A DNA stretch of 64,000 bases from an uncultured Rhodospirillales bacterium (GCA_903835235.1 CAILMF010000074.1:225052-289051); one strand, 5' to 3'. Positions 33,692 to 43,207 are shown, counted from the first letter of the stretch. Notes: generated from the letters alone by a model not told the origin. Program-made: numbers and translations.

Positions 33692-35118
33692 ACCCACTTG
33701 AAGGTGGGCGGGCTGATCTCGTCCACCGAGCGGTGCGCCCAGTCGTGCTCCGGCACCCGGGCCATCACGCGCTTCTGCGCCTCGTGCAGCGCGGCGGCGG
33801 CACCGCGATAATCCATGGTCAGCACCTCGCCATTCTCCACCACCTTGTTGCCGTCCACGTAGACCGCCTTGATGGCGCGGTCGCCCGCCGCGTAGATCAG
33901 GCTGCGCAGCGGGTCGCGCGCCGGGCGCACCTGCGGGTGGGTGATGTCCACCAGCACGAAGTCGGCGCGGCAGCCGGCGGCGAGCTTGCCGATATCGTCG
34001 CGGCCCAGCGCGGTGGCGCCGCCGATGGTCGCGGCGTCGAACAACTCGTGCGTCGTCATGCTGCGGGGGTCGGTGGCCTGGGTGCGCGCGAGGTAGGCGA
34101 CCAGGCGCAGTTCATCCAGCATGTTGTGCGGGTAGGTGTCGGTGCCGACGCCCATGTTGACGCCGCCGCGCTTGTAGCGGCCGAAATGCTTCATGGTGAT
34201 GCCGCGGCGGGCGAAGACGGTGGGGCAATGCGCCACGGTGGTGCCGGTCTCGGCCAGGATGTCCAGGTCGCGGCGGGTGTGCCAGGGTGTGCTGGGGTGG
34301 TCGTCCAGGAAGATGCCGTGGCCGATGATGCTGCGCGGCCCGAGCAGCCCCTGTTCATGCAGCCAGCCGATCGGCGTCATGCCGTGGCGGCGGGTGATCT
34401 CGTGGAACTCGGAGACCGCCTGCGCCGCGTGGATCTGCCAGGACAGGCCGCGCGCCTTGCTTTCGGCATGGCTGTCGCGCAGCAACTCCGGCGTGCAGGT
34501 ATCGATCTGCGCCGGCACCACCATGCCGAAGAGCCGGCCGCATTCATGCTGCTCGGCGCGCTCGATCAGCGTCATCGCCTCGGCCATGGCCTTCTCGCCG
34601 GCCTTGGCGTCCCATTCGTATTCCACCACGTGGCCGTTCTTGGTGTACCAGCGGGCGCTGCGGAACATCGGCGCGATGCAGACGCGCAGTCCGCTTTCGG
34701 CCAGGATGTCGAGCCAGCCGGGATGCGCCATGGAGAGATCGGCCACGGTGGTGACGCCGGAGAGCAGCAGCTCGCTCAGCGCCACGCGGACGCAATTCGG
34801 CACCGCCTCGGCGTCTCCGCGGAAAATCGGCAGGTATTCATACAGCGAGGAATTGTACAGGCCGGGGGAGCCGACCTCGTCGATCAGCCCCTTGTTCATC
34901 GGCTCGGATGACGGGTGGCTGTGGATATTGACCAGGCCGGGCATCACCATCAGCCCGGCGCCCGGGGTTTCCTGCCCCACCGGCCCGGCATAGTCGCGGC
35001 CGACGAACAGCAGCTTGCCATCCTCGAACACCACGTCGGTGTCGGGCATGTAGACATGCTGCTTCGCGCTGGCATCCCAGGCCACCACGAGTTCCGCCTT
35101 GCGAATGACGCTGATCAT
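33688..35118 (-). CDS. amidohydrolase (TrzA/AtzA/SsnA-like deaminase-dechlorinase superfamily)
   Basis: A 476-aa cytosolic metal-dependent hydrolase. Metal and active-site motifs: NIHSHPSSEP (HxH), QIHAAQAVSE (His), GHGIFLDDH (His) and GVGTDTYPHNM (Asp). The family removes amino, chloro or alkylamino groups from N-heterocycles or acts on guanine-like rings; the substrate here is unknown. ATG at 35116-35118 follows GAGGAG. It is divergent from a SAF-domain oxidoreductase and a molybdenum hydroxylase, which fits a heterocycle catabolic role (inference). Confidence 0.88.
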   Translation of the reverse strand: MISVIRKAELVVAWDASAKQHVYMPDTDVVFEDGKLLFVGRDYAGPVGQETPGAGLMVMPGLVNIHSHPSSEPMNKGLIDEVGSPGLYNSSLYEYLPIFRGDAEAVPNCVRVALSELLLSGVTTVADLSMAHPGWLDILAESGLRVCIAPMFRSARWYTKNGHVVEYEWDAKAGEKAMAEAMTLIERAEQHECGRLFGMVVPAQIDTCTPELLRDSHAESKARGLSWQIHAAQAVSEFHEITRRHGMTPIGWLHEQGLLGPRSIIGHGIFLDDHPSTPWHTRRDLDILAETGTTVAHCPTVFARRGITMKHFGRYKRGGVNMGVGTDTYPHNMLDELRLVAYLARTQATDPRSMTTHELFDAATIGGATALGRDDIGKLAAGCRADFVLVDITHPQVRPARDPLRSLIYAAGDRAIKAVYVDGNKVVENGEVLTMDYRGAAAALHEAQKRVMARVPEHDWAHRSVDEISPPTFKWV

Positions 35119-35186
35119 CTTGCTGCACTCCTCGGTTCGGGGGATGCTCACCGGCCCAGGCCGCAGCGTCAACGGAGGAAACCAAG

Positions 35187-36518
35187 ATGAACCTGTCCCG
35201 CATGCTGCGTGCCCGCGCCGAGCAGGGCCGCCCGGTGCGCGTCGGGCTGATCGGGGCCGGCAAGTTCGGCTCGATGTTCCTGGCGATGGTGCCGCGCACC
35301 CCGGGGCTGCATTTGGCCGGCATTGCGGACCTGTCCATTCCGCGGGCGCGGGAGGCATTGGACCGGGTTGGCTGGCCGGCGGAACAATATGCGGCGGCCA
35401 GCCTGGACCAGGCCATGACCAGCGGCGGCACCTGGTTGACGCAGGATGCCGGGGCGCTGATGGCGGATGCGCGGGTCGACGTGATGATCGAGTGCACCGG
35501 CAACCCGGCGGCGGGCATCCGCCACGCGCTGGCGGCGATTGCCCATGGCAAGCACATCGTGATGGTGAATGTGGAGGCGGATGTGCTGGCCGGGCCGCTG
35601 CTGGCGGCGCGCGCGGCCAAGGCGGGTGTGGTGTACTCCATGGCCTATGGCGACCAGCCCAGCCTGGTGTGCGAGTTGGTGGATACCATCCGGGCCATGG
35701 GCCTGCCGGTGGTCGCCGCGGGCAAGGGCACAAAATACCTGCCGCACTACCATGAGAGCACGCCGGATACGGTCTGGGGCTTCTATGGGCTGACGCCGGA
35801 GCAGGCGAAGCTCGGCGGCATGAACCCGCAGATGTTCAACAGCTTTTTGGATGGCACCAAGAGCGGCATCGAGATGGCGGCGATTGCCAATGCCACCGGC
35901 CTGGCGCCGCCGGAGGATGGGTTGGCGTTTCCGCCCTGCGGCACGCAGGATCTTCCCTTTGTCTTCGCCGGCAGCACGGGGCGGGTGGAGGTGATCTCCT
36001 CGGTGGAGCGCGACGGGCGGCAGGTGGTGAACGACCTGCGCTGGGGCGTCTATGCGGTGTTCGAGGGCGAGACCGACTACATCCGCCGCTGCTTTTCCGA
36101 ATACGGCGTGCATACCGACCCCAGCGGCAAATACGCGGCGCTGTGGCGGCCGTATCACCTGATTGGGTTGGAGCTTGGCGTTTCCGTCGCTTCGGCTGCG
36201 CTGCGGAGCGAACCCACCGGCGTCGGCGAGGCCTGGCGCGGCGACGTGGCGGCGACGGCGAAGCGCGACCTGAAGGCCGGTGAGATGCTGGACGGCGAAG
36301 GCGGCGCGATGGTCTGGGGCAAGTGCATCCCGGCCGAACGGTCGCTGCGCGAAGGCGCGCTGCCGATTGGCCTGGCGCATGGCTGCGCGCTGACGCGCGA
36401 CATCAAGCGTGGCGAGACGGTGGGCTGGGCCGATGTGACGATCGATATGACGATTGAAGCGGTGAAGCTGCGGCGCGAGATGGAGGCGCAGCATCGCCCG
36501 GCGCAGGCCGCGGCATGA
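35187..36518 (+). CDS. homoserine-dehydrogenase-like oxidoreductase with C-terminal SAF domain
   Basis: A 443-aa protein. The Rossmann fold starts VRVGLIGAGKFGSMFL and continues with ECTGNPAAGIRHAL and GKHIVMVNVEADVLAG, as in NAD(P)-dependent homoserine-dehydrogenase-like enzymes. The C-terminal segment from about residue 345 (ATAKRDLKAGEMLDGEGG ... LTRDIKRGETVGWADV) is a SAF domain, as in sialic acid synthases and altronate dehydratases. This architecture recurs in catabolic clusters, but its reaction is not settled in general. ATG at 35187 follows GAGGAAA. Its stop overlaps the next start, so it is coupled to the molybdenum hydroxylase genes. Confidence 0.82.
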   Translation: MNLSRMLRARAEQGRPVRVGLIGAGKFGSMFLAMVPRTPGLHLAGIADLSIPRAREALDRVGWPAEQYAAASLDQAMTSGGTWLTQDAGALMADARVDVMIECTGNPAAGIRHALAAIAHGKHIVMVNVEADVLAGPLLAARAAKAGVVYSMAYGDQPSLVCELVDTIRAMGLPVVAAGKGTKYLPHYHESTPDTVWGFYGLTPEQAKLGGMNPQMFNSFLDGTKSGIEMAAIANATGLAPPEDGLAFPPCGTQDLPFVFAGSTGRVEVISSVERDGRQVVNDLRWGVYAVFEGETDYIRRCFSEYGVHTDPSGKYAALWRPYHLIGLELGVSVASAALRSEPTGVGEAWRGDVAATAKRDLKAGEMLDGEGGAMVWGKCIPAERSLREGALPIGLAHGCALTRDIKRGETVGWADVTIDMTIEAVKLRREMEAQHRPAQAAA

Positions 36519-37339
36519 AGCCTGCGCCTTTCGAGTATATCCGCGCGGAGAGCGTGCTGCAGGCGCAGGAATGGCTGGCGGCGGACCCCGAGGCACGCGT
36601 GATCGCCGGCGGGCAGACGCTGATGCCGATGCTGGCGATGCGCCTGGTGCGGCCGACGCGCGTCATCGATATCGCCGGCATTGCCGGGCTGGACACGATT
36701 GCGGTCGGCGCCGACCACGTGACGCTGGGCGCCATGGTGCGCCAGGTGGCGGTGGAGCGCAGCGCGGCGGTAGCGCAGGCGCTGCCGCTGCTGAGCAAGG
36801 CGATCCGCTTCGTCGGCCACCCGCCGACGCGGCGGCGCGGCACCATCGGCGGCAGCGTGGCCAATGCGGACCCGGCGGCGGAGATTGCGTTGGTGGCGGT
36901 GACGCAGGGCGCGGAGGTGCTGACCACCGCGGATGCCTTCGCCGCGCGCGACTACTTCCTGGCGCCGATGACCACCGCGCTGCCGGCAGGCGCCATGGTG
37001 ACCGGCCTGCGCTTTCCACGCGTGGCGGCAGCGCGGCGCGGCACCGGCTTTGCCGAGGTGGCGATGCGCCAGGGCGACTACGCCATGGCCGCTGCCGCTT
37101 GCGAGCTGGTGTTGGGCGCGGGTGGCGAGGTCGCGTCGCTGCGTCTGGGGATTGGCGGCGCCACGCCGGTGCCGGTGCTGCTGGATCTGGCCGCGCCGAC
37201 GCGCGAGGCGATTGCCGCCGCGCTGGCGCCGCTGGAGATGATGCACGACCCCAATGCCGGTGCAGGGTATCGGCGCCGCGCGGCGTTGGCGCTGGCGATG
37301 CAGGCACTGGACGAAGCGCAGCGCGAGGTGATGGCGTGA
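36515..37339 (+). CDS. molybdenum hydroxylase FAD subunit (CoxM type)
   Basis: A 274-aa medium subunit of a xanthine-oxidase-family hydroxylase. FAD motifs AGGQTLMPMLAMRL and TIGGSVANADPAAE match the AGGxSL and TIGG signatures. It would carry electrons from the iron-sulfur subunit to an acceptor. Start and stop overlap neighbours by four and three bases. Confidence 0.92.
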   Translation: MKPAPFEYIRAESVLQAQEWLAADPEARVIAGGQTLMPMLAMRLVRPTRVIDIAGIAGLDTIAVGADHVTLGAMVRQVAVERSAAVAQALPLLSKAIRFVGHPPTRRRGTIGGSVANADPAAEIALVAVTQGAEVLTTADAFAARDYFLAPMTTALPAGAMVTGLRFPRVAAARRGTGFAEVAMRQGDYAMAAAACELVLGAGGEVASLRLGIGGATPVPVLLDLAAPTREAIAAALAPLEMMHDPNAGAGYRRRAALALAMQALDEAQREVMA

Positions 37340-37815
37340 AGCTCGTCCTCAACGTCAACGGCACCGACCGCGCGCTGGAGTTGGAAGACCGCACCAGCCT
37401 GCTGGATGCGCTGCGCGACGGCGTCGGTCTCAAGGGCACCCATGCCGGTTGCGAGCACGGCGTCTGCGGCACCTGCACCGTGCTGCTGGATGGCGAGGCT
37501 GTCCGCAGCTGCCTGATGCTGGCAGCGCAGGCCGAGGGCCATGCGGTGACGACGATCGAAGGCGTGACGCCTGGCCCGGGCGAGCTTTCCATCGTGCAGG
37601 ACAGCTTCGTGGAAACGCATGGCATGCAGTGCGGCTATTGCACGCCCGGCATGGTGCTGACCGCGGTGGCGCTGCTGCGCGACAACCCCACGCCGACGCG
37701 CGACGAGATCGTCGAAGCGATCAGCGGCAACCTGTGTCGCTGCACCGGCTATGGCCAGATTGTCGAGGCGATTGCCCTGGCGGCCGAACGCCTGCGGCGG
37801 AGCAACACGCCATGA
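37336..37815 (+). CDS. molybdenum hydroxylase iron-sulfur subunit (CoxS type)
   Basis: A 159-aa subunit with two [2Fe-2S] clusters. The plant-type cluster motif is GCEHGVCGTCTVLLDG with a following Cys (VRSCLM); the second is CGYCTPGM with CRCTGY. GTG at 37336 overlaps the FAD-subunit TGA. Length is normal for the family. Confidence 0.94.
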   Translation: MKLVLNVNGTDRALELEDRTSLLDALRDGVGLKGTHAGCEHGVCGTCTVLLDGEAVRSCLMLAAQAEGHAVTTIEGVTPGPGELSIVQDSFVETHGMQCGYCTPGMVLTAVALLRDNPTPTRDEIVEAISGNLCRCTGYGQIVEAIALAAERLRRSNTP

Positions 37816-40193
37816 CCGTGCAGTTGCAGCCGCCCTTCCGCTATGTCGGGCACAAGCGCCGGGTGCGCGAGGATCGGCGCTTCGTCGCCGGCGGCGGCCA
37901 CTACGCCGCCGACCTGGTGCTGGCGGGCATGCTGCACTGCGCGCCGTTGCAGAGCGAGCATCCCGCGGCACGCATTGTCAGCATTGACGCCAGCGCGGCG
38001 CTGGCGCTGCCGGGCGTGCATGCGGTGCTGACCGGCGCGCAGCTGGCAGCGGCGAGCGAGCCGCTGATGAACGGTGCCAACACGCCGCTGGTGGTGCGCT
38101 ATCCGCTGGCGGTCGGCCAGGTGCGCTACGCCGGCGAATGGGTGGCCATGGTGGTGGCCGAAAGCCGCGCGCTGGCCGAAGACGCCCGCGAGCTGGTGCA
38201 GGTTGAGTACGAGCAACTGCCCTTCGTCACCGATGGCGAGGCGGCGATGGCGGAAGGTGCGCCGCTGGTGCATCCGCCGCATGGCAGCAACGTGCTGCTG
38301 GACCGGCACTTCATCTGGGGGCCGGTTGAGGAGCGCTTTGCCGTGGCGCCGCGCAAGCTGGCGTATCGGGTGCGCTGGGCGCGCAGTTCCACCGTGCCGT
38401 TGGAAACCTTCGCGGTGACGGCGCAGTGGGATGCCTCGCAGGACGTGCTGGATGTGTGGGCCAGCATCCAGATGCCGAAATTCCCCGATCAGATCGCGCG
38501 CAGCCTGCGCCTGCCGGGCAATGCGGTGCGGGTGCATTACGATGTCGATGTCGGCGGCAGCTATGGCGTCAAGCGCGGCATCAAGCATGCGGTGCTGGTC
38601 GGCCACCTGGCGCGCGTGCTGGGGCGGCCGGTGCGCCTGGTGGAAGACCGGCTGGAGAACATGACCGGTGGCGACATGCAGGGGCCGGAACGCGTCTTCG
38701 ACGTTGAACTGGCCTATGATGACGCAGGCCGCGTGCACGCGATGAAGATGCGCGCGTTGGACAATGTCGGCGCCTATGCCGGGCGCTCGCCGTTCCAGCT
38801 GGGCAAGCCCATCGGCGCCATCGTCGGGCCCTATGCCATTGAAGCGGTGGAGTATCACGCGCTCGCCGTCGCTTCGAACAAGACGCCGCAGGAAGCGGTG
38901 CGCGGCTTTGGGCAGGCGCCGACCAACTACGCGTTGGAAACCGGCATCGACCAGGTGGCGGCGGCACTGGGGCTGGACCGGCTGGAGATCAGGCGGCGCA
39001 ACTTCATCCGTGCCGAGCAATTCCCGTATTTGATCCCCTCCGGCACCACCTATGACAGCGGCAACTACGCGGGCCTGCTGGAGAAGACGGTGGCGGTGGC
39101 GGATTTGTTTGCCGAGCGTGATGCGTTGCGGGCGCAGGGGCTGCTGGCCGGTGTCGGCATTGCCTCCTGCCTGGAACCCTCGGGCGGCAATTCCTCCTTC
39201 GAGCCGCTGCTGAACCCGATGAACCGCACGACGACCTGGATGGAAAGCTGCCGCATCCATGTGGATGCGCTGGGCGGTATTACGGCTGCGATGCACACCA
39301 CCACGTCAGGCCAGGCGCATGAGACGCTGGTCAGCGTGGCGGTGGCGGAGGTGCTGGAGATTCCACCGGAGCGCATCCGCGTGATCCGGCCGGACAGCCT
39401 GGCCAGCCTGCCCAGCAACAGCCCGGTCGGCAGCCGCATGGCCATCATGCTCGGCGGCGCGGCGGTGCGGGCGGCGCAGAAGCTGCGGGCGCAACTGCTG
39501 GCGATTGCGGCGCATGACCTGGGCGTGCCGCAGCACCTGCTGCGCTACAGCGAAGGCGATGTGCATGCGCCGGATGGCCGCAAGCTGGCCTGGCAGGAAC
39601 TGGTCATCATCGCACACCGCGAATACTTCCGCCTGCCGCCGGGGGTGGAACCCGGCCTTTCCGCCAGCAGCATCTACATGGTGCCGACCGGCGGCGAGTT
39701 GCCGAAGGACGACAAGGTGCAGATGTACCCGTGCCACTCCTTCGAGTTCCACTACATCCTCGTCGCCATGGACCGCGTGCTGTGCCGGCCGCAGATCCGC
39801 CGCTACATCATTGGCCATGACTGCGGCCAGGTGATCTCCCCTGACGTGGTCAAGGGCATGACGCTGGGCGGTATCGCGCACGGCATCGGCGCTGCCTTGC
39901 TGGAGGAATTCAGCATCGACGCGCAGACCGGCCAGCCCACCGCCGCCAGCTTCATGGACTACCTGCTGCCGTCAGCGCATGAGGTGCCACACGTAGAAAT
40001 CGTGCACCAGACCACGCCCTCGCCGCTCACCGTCTTCGGCCAGAAGGGCAGCGGCGAGAGCGGCTATCTCGGCAGCCCCGCGGCCATCGCGGGCGCCATC
40101 AACGACGCGCTGGCGCCGCATGGCGTGCGCGTGGACCAGCTGCCGATGCGCCCGGCGCTGCTTTCGGATTTGCTTGAAGGAACCCACGCATGA
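37812..40193 (+). CDS. molybdenum hydroxylase large subunit (xanthine dehydrogenase/CoxL family)
   Basis: A 793-aa molybdopterin-binding subunit. Family motifs: GGSYGVKRGIKHAVLVGHLA (molybdopterin contact), AVRGFGQAPTNYALETGID, TTTSGQAHETLV and the catalytic glutamate in GQKGSGESGYLGSPAAIAG. The CO-dehydrogenase CSFR active-site loop is not seen, so it is a hydroxylase of an unknown organic substrate, probably an aromatic heterocycle or aldehyde. It shares one operon with the SAF oxidoreductase and an ACMSD-like amidohydrolase. Molybdenum cofactor maturation genes (coxD/xdhC) are not in the window. Confidence 0.9.
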   Translation: MTVQLQPPFRYVGHKRRVREDRRFVAGGGHYAADLVLAGMLHCAPLQSEHPAARIVSIDASAALALPGVHAVLTGAQLAAASEPLMNGANTPLVVRYPLAVGQVRYAGEWVAMVVAESRALAEDARELVQVEYEQLPFVTDGEAAMAEGAPLVHPPHGSNVLLDRHFIWGPVEERFAVAPRKLAYRVRWARSSTVPLETFAVTAQWDASQDVLDVWASIQMPKFPDQIARSLRLPGNAVRVHYDVDVGGSYGVKRGIKHAVLVGHLARVLGRPVRLVEDRLENMTGGDMQGPERVFDVELAYDDAGRVHAMKMRALDNVGAYAGRSPFQLGKPIGAIVGPYAIEAVEYHALAVASNKTPQEAVRGFGQAPTNYALETGIDQVAAALGLDRLEIRRRNFIRAEQFPYLIPSGTTYDSGNYAGLLEKTVAVADLFAERDALRAQGLLAGVGIASCLEPSGGNSSFEPLLNPMNRTTTWMESCRIHVDALGGITAAMHTTTSGQAHETLVSVAVAEVLEIPPERIRVIRPDSLASLPSNSPVGSRMAIMLGGAAVRAAQKLRAQLLAIAAHDLGVPQHLLRYSEGDVHAPDGRKLAWQELVIIAHREYFRLPPGVEPGLSASSIYMVPTGGELPKDDKVQMYPCHSFEFHYILVAMDRVLCRPQIRRYIIGHDCGQVISPDVVKGMTLGGIAHGIGAALLEEFSIDAQTGQPTAASFMDYLLPSAHEVPHVEIVHQTTPSPLTVFGQKGSGESGYLGSPAAIAGAINDALAPHGVRVDQLPMRPALLSDLLEGTHA

Positions 40194-41155
40194 TCATCGA
40201 CTGCCACGGCCATATGGTGCCGCCGCCGCTGCTGGCGGAAATCAAGGGCCGCGCCGCCGAATTCCCCGCCGTTCACATCACGGAGGCCGGGGGCTTCAGC
40301 TTCGCCGGCGGCAAGGCGACACGGCCGGTGGCGCCCTTCCTGCAGAACGCGCAGCAGCGGCTGGACTGGATGGACAAGAACGGCATCACCCACCAGGTGG
40401 TGGGCGGCTGGCTCGACATGTTCGGGTATGAAATTCCCGCCGCGCAGGGCGTGGCCTGGTCGCGGCTGATGAACCAGCACCTGAAGGCCGCGCAGGCCGC
40501 GCAGCCACGCTTCGTGCCGCTGGCCTGCGTGCCGTTGCAGGATGGCGCCGCCGCGGCCGAGGTGCTCAGCGAAGCCATGGGCATGGGCTTTCCGGGCGTG
40601 ATGATCGGCACCCAGCCAAAGGGCGTCGGCGGCGTGCTGGACGACCCCTCGTTGGACCCGTTCTGGGAGATGGCGGACCGCACCGGCGCCGCCATCTTCA
40701 TCCACCCGGTGTTCGAGAGCGGCGACAACCGCGTGCATGACTACGGCATGGCCAATGCGGTCGGGCGCGTGACGGATACGATGATCGCCGTCTCCCGCCT
40801 GATCTACAGCGGGCATGTGCTGAAGTACCGCAACGCCAAGGTCATCTGCGGCATCGGTGGCTCCGGCCTGCCCTTCATCCTCGGGCGTCTCCGCACCAAC
40901 CAGGCGCTGGACGCCAAGCTGGGCGACCCCGAGGCGAGCCTGAAGGCGATGTGGTACGACACCATCCTGCAGGATGCGCGGGCGCTGCGCTTCCTGGCCG
41001 ATGTTGTCGGCGCCGACCGCTTGATGATGGGCAGCGACTACCCGTTCCCGATCGGCGACATGGCCCCGCGCAAGGTGATTGCGGAGGCCGGCTTCAGCGC
41101 GACGGAAACCGCTGCCATGGAGACCGGCATCGCCAAGGCGCTGTTCCGGATGTAG
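40190..41155 (+). CDS. amidohydrolase 2 (ACMSD-like decarboxylase/hydrolase)
   Basis: A 321-aa TIM-barrel protein of the aminocarboxymuconate-semialdehyde decarboxylase type. MIIDCHGHMVPP gives the HxH zinc motif, FIHPVFES the third His and MMGSDYPFPIGD the metal Asp. The family decarboxylates or hydrolyses aromatic and muconate-type acids without an oxidised cofactor. The ATG overlaps the hydroxylase stop, so the product of the molybdenum hydroxylase is a plausible precursor of its substrate. Confidence 0.87.
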   Translation: MIIDCHGHMVPPPLLAEIKGRAAEFPAVHITEAGGFSFAGGKATRPVAPFLQNAQQRLDWMDKNGITHQVVGGWLDMFGYEIPAAQGVAWSRLMNQHLKAAQAAQPRFVPLACVPLQDGAAAAEVLSEAMGMGFPGVMIGTQPKGVGGVLDDPSLDPFWEMADRTGAAIFIHPVFESGDNRVHDYGMANAVGRVTDTMIAVSRLIYSGHVLKYRNAKVICGIGGSGLPFILGRLRTNQALDAKLGDPEASLKAMWYDTILQDARALRFLADVVGADRLMMGSDYPFPIGDMAPRKVIAEAGFSATETAAMETGIAKALFRM

Positions 41156-41196
41156 CGATTGTTCGAGGGCCTGGTCCACCGCTCCGGCTGCGCGCT

Positions 41197-42090
41197 TCAG
41201 CCTCTCGGCAGCAGCGCCAGCAGCTCCGCCAGGCTTTCCTCCGGCGTCCGGCCGGAGGTGTCGAGCGCGACATCGGCCTTGGCGTAGAGCGCCTCGCGGC
41301 TGGCGAGGATGGCGCGCAGGTCGTCCATGGCGCGGCGGTTGTCGCGCATCGGCCGCGTGTCGCCCTGGGCCAGCACGCGGCGCATGTGCTCCTCCGGTGC
41401 GGCGCGGACCCAGACGGTGAAGCAGGTGTCCAGCAGCAGCTCGAAGCTGGGCGCTGCCGCGACCAGGCCGCCGCCGGTGGCGATGACCGCGGCCTGGCCG
41501 CTGCCCACCAGGCGTTCCAGCGCGGCGCGTTCCAGCCGGCGGAAGCCGTCCTGGCCCACGGTTTCGAAGATGTCGCGCAGCTCCATGCGGCCCTCGCGCT
41601 CCACCTCCTGGTCCAGCTCCAGGAAGGGCACGCCGCGCGCCGCCGCCAGCAGCCGGCCCAGCGAGGATTTGCCGGCGCCGCGCAGGCCGATCAGCGCGAT
41701 GCGGCCGAGCCGGCTGGCGGCCTCCGGGCGGCGGAAGCGGTGCGCCAGCAGGTCGCGCGCCTCGGTGAGTTCGTGCGGGGCCAGGCGGCCGAGGAATTGG
41801 TCCAGCAGCACGCGCTCCACCGGCTGTTCGGCGCCGGCGGAGATCAGTTCCTCCGCAGCGACGCCCAGCGCCAGGGCGACGCGGCGCAGCAGCAGCACCG
41901 AGATGTTGCCGCTGCCGGCTTCCAGCTGGACGATGTAGCGCAACGAGACGCCGGAGCGGCGCGAGAGGTCGCCCTGGGTGGTGCCGCGGCGCATCCGCAG
42001 CGTGCGCAGCCGCTCGCCCAGCCGGGCCAGGAACTGCGCCTCCGCCTCGGTGTCGTGGGGGGCTGCCGCCCCGGGTGCCTGCTGCCGCAT
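41197..42090 (-). CDS. boxR: BoxR-type transcriptional regulator (XRE helix-turn-helix plus shikimate-kinase-like domain)
   Basis: A 297-aa regulator. The XRE helix-turn-helix (about 22-82) includes RRGTTQGDLSRRSGVSLRYI. From about 128 a shikimate-kinase-like domain has the P-loop GLRGAGKS (135-142) and ATGGGLVAA. In studied BoxR proteins benzoyl-CoA binds this domain and releases the box promoters. ATG at 42088-42090 is preferred; a TTG at 42126 has its AAGGG too close. It lies 7.5 kb past boxA on the opposite strand, right behind a TRAP binding-protein gene, instead of beside the box operon. Confidence 0.93.
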   Translation of the reverse strand: MRQQAPGAAAPHDTEAEAQFLARLGERLRTLRMRRGTTQGDLSRRSGVSLRYIVQLEAGSGNISVLLLRRVALALGVAAEELISAGAEQPVERVLLDQFLGRLAPHELTEARDLLAHRFRRPEAASRLGRIALIGLRGAGKSSLGRLLAAARGVPFLELDQEVEREGRMELRDIFETVGQDGFRRLERAALERLVGSGQAAVIATGGGLVAAAPSFELLLDTCFTVWVRAAPEEHMRRVLAQGDTRPMRDNRRAMDDLRAILASREALYAKADVALDTSGRTPEESLAELLALLPRG

Positions 42091-42130
42091 CCCGCCCTTG
42101 ATAGGCGTGGGGCAGCAGGCTTCCAAGCCC

Positions 42131-43207
42131 TTACCGAGACGCGGCGGTGAAGGCGAAGTTGTCGTAGGAATTCTCGGCGATGCGGAACCATTGGAACTGG
42201 TCGTCGCGGAAGGGCTTGTAGCTTTCCCAGATCCGCTTGAACCGGGCGTTCCGCGTGGCGGTTTCCTCGATCACCTCATGCGTCGCGCGCCAGGCGGCCT
42301 GCATCACGTCGCGCGGCCAGGCGCGCAGCTGGGCACCGCCGGCCACCAGGCGGCGCAGCGCCTGCGGGTTGCCGTGGTCGTAGCGCGCGATCATCTCCGG
42401 CTCGACCTCGCTGCACGCCACGTCCAGCGCGGCCTGGTACGCCTTCGGCAGGCTGTCCCAATGGCGCTGGTTGATCAGCAGGTGGCCCTTGGCGCAGGGC
42501 TCCCAGAAGGCCGGCGCGTAATAGTATTTCGCCACGCGATAGAAGCCGAGCTTCTCGTCGTCATACGGCCCGACCCATTCGGCCGCGTCGATCGTGCCGC
42601 GTTCCAGGCTGGGGTAGATGTCGGTGCCCGGGATCAGCGCGGGCACCGCGCCCATGCGCTGGAAGATCTGCCCGCCCATGCCGGCGACGCGGAACTTCAG
42701 CCCCTTCACATCCTCGACGCTCTTGATCTCGTTGCGGAACCAGCCGCCCATCTGCGTGCCGGTCTCGCCCAGCAGGATGCCGTGGCAATTGTAGTCCTTC
42801 AGCACCTCGGCACACAGCTCATTGCCGCCGCCGCGGCGCATCCAGGCGCTCTGCTGGCGCATGTTGCCGCCGAAGGGCAGGGAGGTGAAGAAGCCGAAGG
42901 AAGGGTCCTTGCCGATGTAGTAGTACAGCGCGGTCTGGCCCATCTCCACCGTGCCGTTCTGCACCGCGTCCAGCACCTGCAGGCTGGGCACGATCTCGCC
43001 GGCCGGGAAGGTGCGGATGTTGAAGCGGCCATCGGTCAGCTCGCCGACGCGCTTGGCCACGTGTTCCGCGCCGAAATACAGGATGTCCAGGTTGCGCGGG
43101 AAGCTGCTGGTCAGGCGCCAGCGAATCTCTGGGAGGGTCTGCGCCAGGGCGGGGGCGGCGAGCGCGGGCGTGGCGGCGGCGCCGGCCAGCAGGAAGCGGC
43201 GGTTCAT
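42131..43207 (-). CDS. TRAP transporter substrate-binding protein (DctP/TakP type)
   Basis: A 358-aa periplasmic binding protein with signal NRRFLLAGAAATPALAAPALA. TakP-like stretches are MGGWFRNEIKSVEDVKGLKF, MGGQIFQRMGAVP and EWVGPYDDEKLGFYRVAKYY; this subgroup binds alpha-keto acids, lactate or similar monocarboxylates. ATG at 43205-43207 follows GGAGGAAA. No dctQ or dctM membrane genes are adjacent. Its stop lies 40 bases before the boxR start on the same strand, so the two are probably co-transcribed. Confidence 0.9.
   Translation of the reverse strand: MNRRFLLAGAAATPALAAPALAQTLPEIRWRLTSSFPRNLDILYFGAEHVAKRVGELTDGRFNIRTFPAGEIVPSLQVLDAVQNGTVEMGQTALYYYIGKDPSFGFFTSLPFGGNMRQQSAWMRRGGGNELCAEVLKDYNCHGILLGETGTQMGGWFRNEIKSVEDVKGLKFRVAGMGGQIFQRMGAVPALIPGTDIYPSLERGTIDAAEWVGPYDDEKLGFYRVAKYYYAPAFWEPCAKGHLLINQRHWDSLPKAYQAALDVACSEVEPEMIARYDHGNPQALRRLVAGGAQLRAWPRDVMQAAWRATHEVIEETATRNARFKRIWESYKPFRDDQFQWFRIAENSYDNFAFTAASR

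Noticed and set aside
37812..40193. Carbon monoxide dehydrogenase (coxL) as the identity of the molybdenum subunit
   Set aside because: The CSFR active-site loop of form I CO dehydrogenase is not visible; only general hydroxylase motifs are.
41197..42090. Shikimate kinase (aroK)
   Set aside because: The kinase-like domain follows an XRE helix-turn-helix, the architecture of BoxR, and box genes are nearby.
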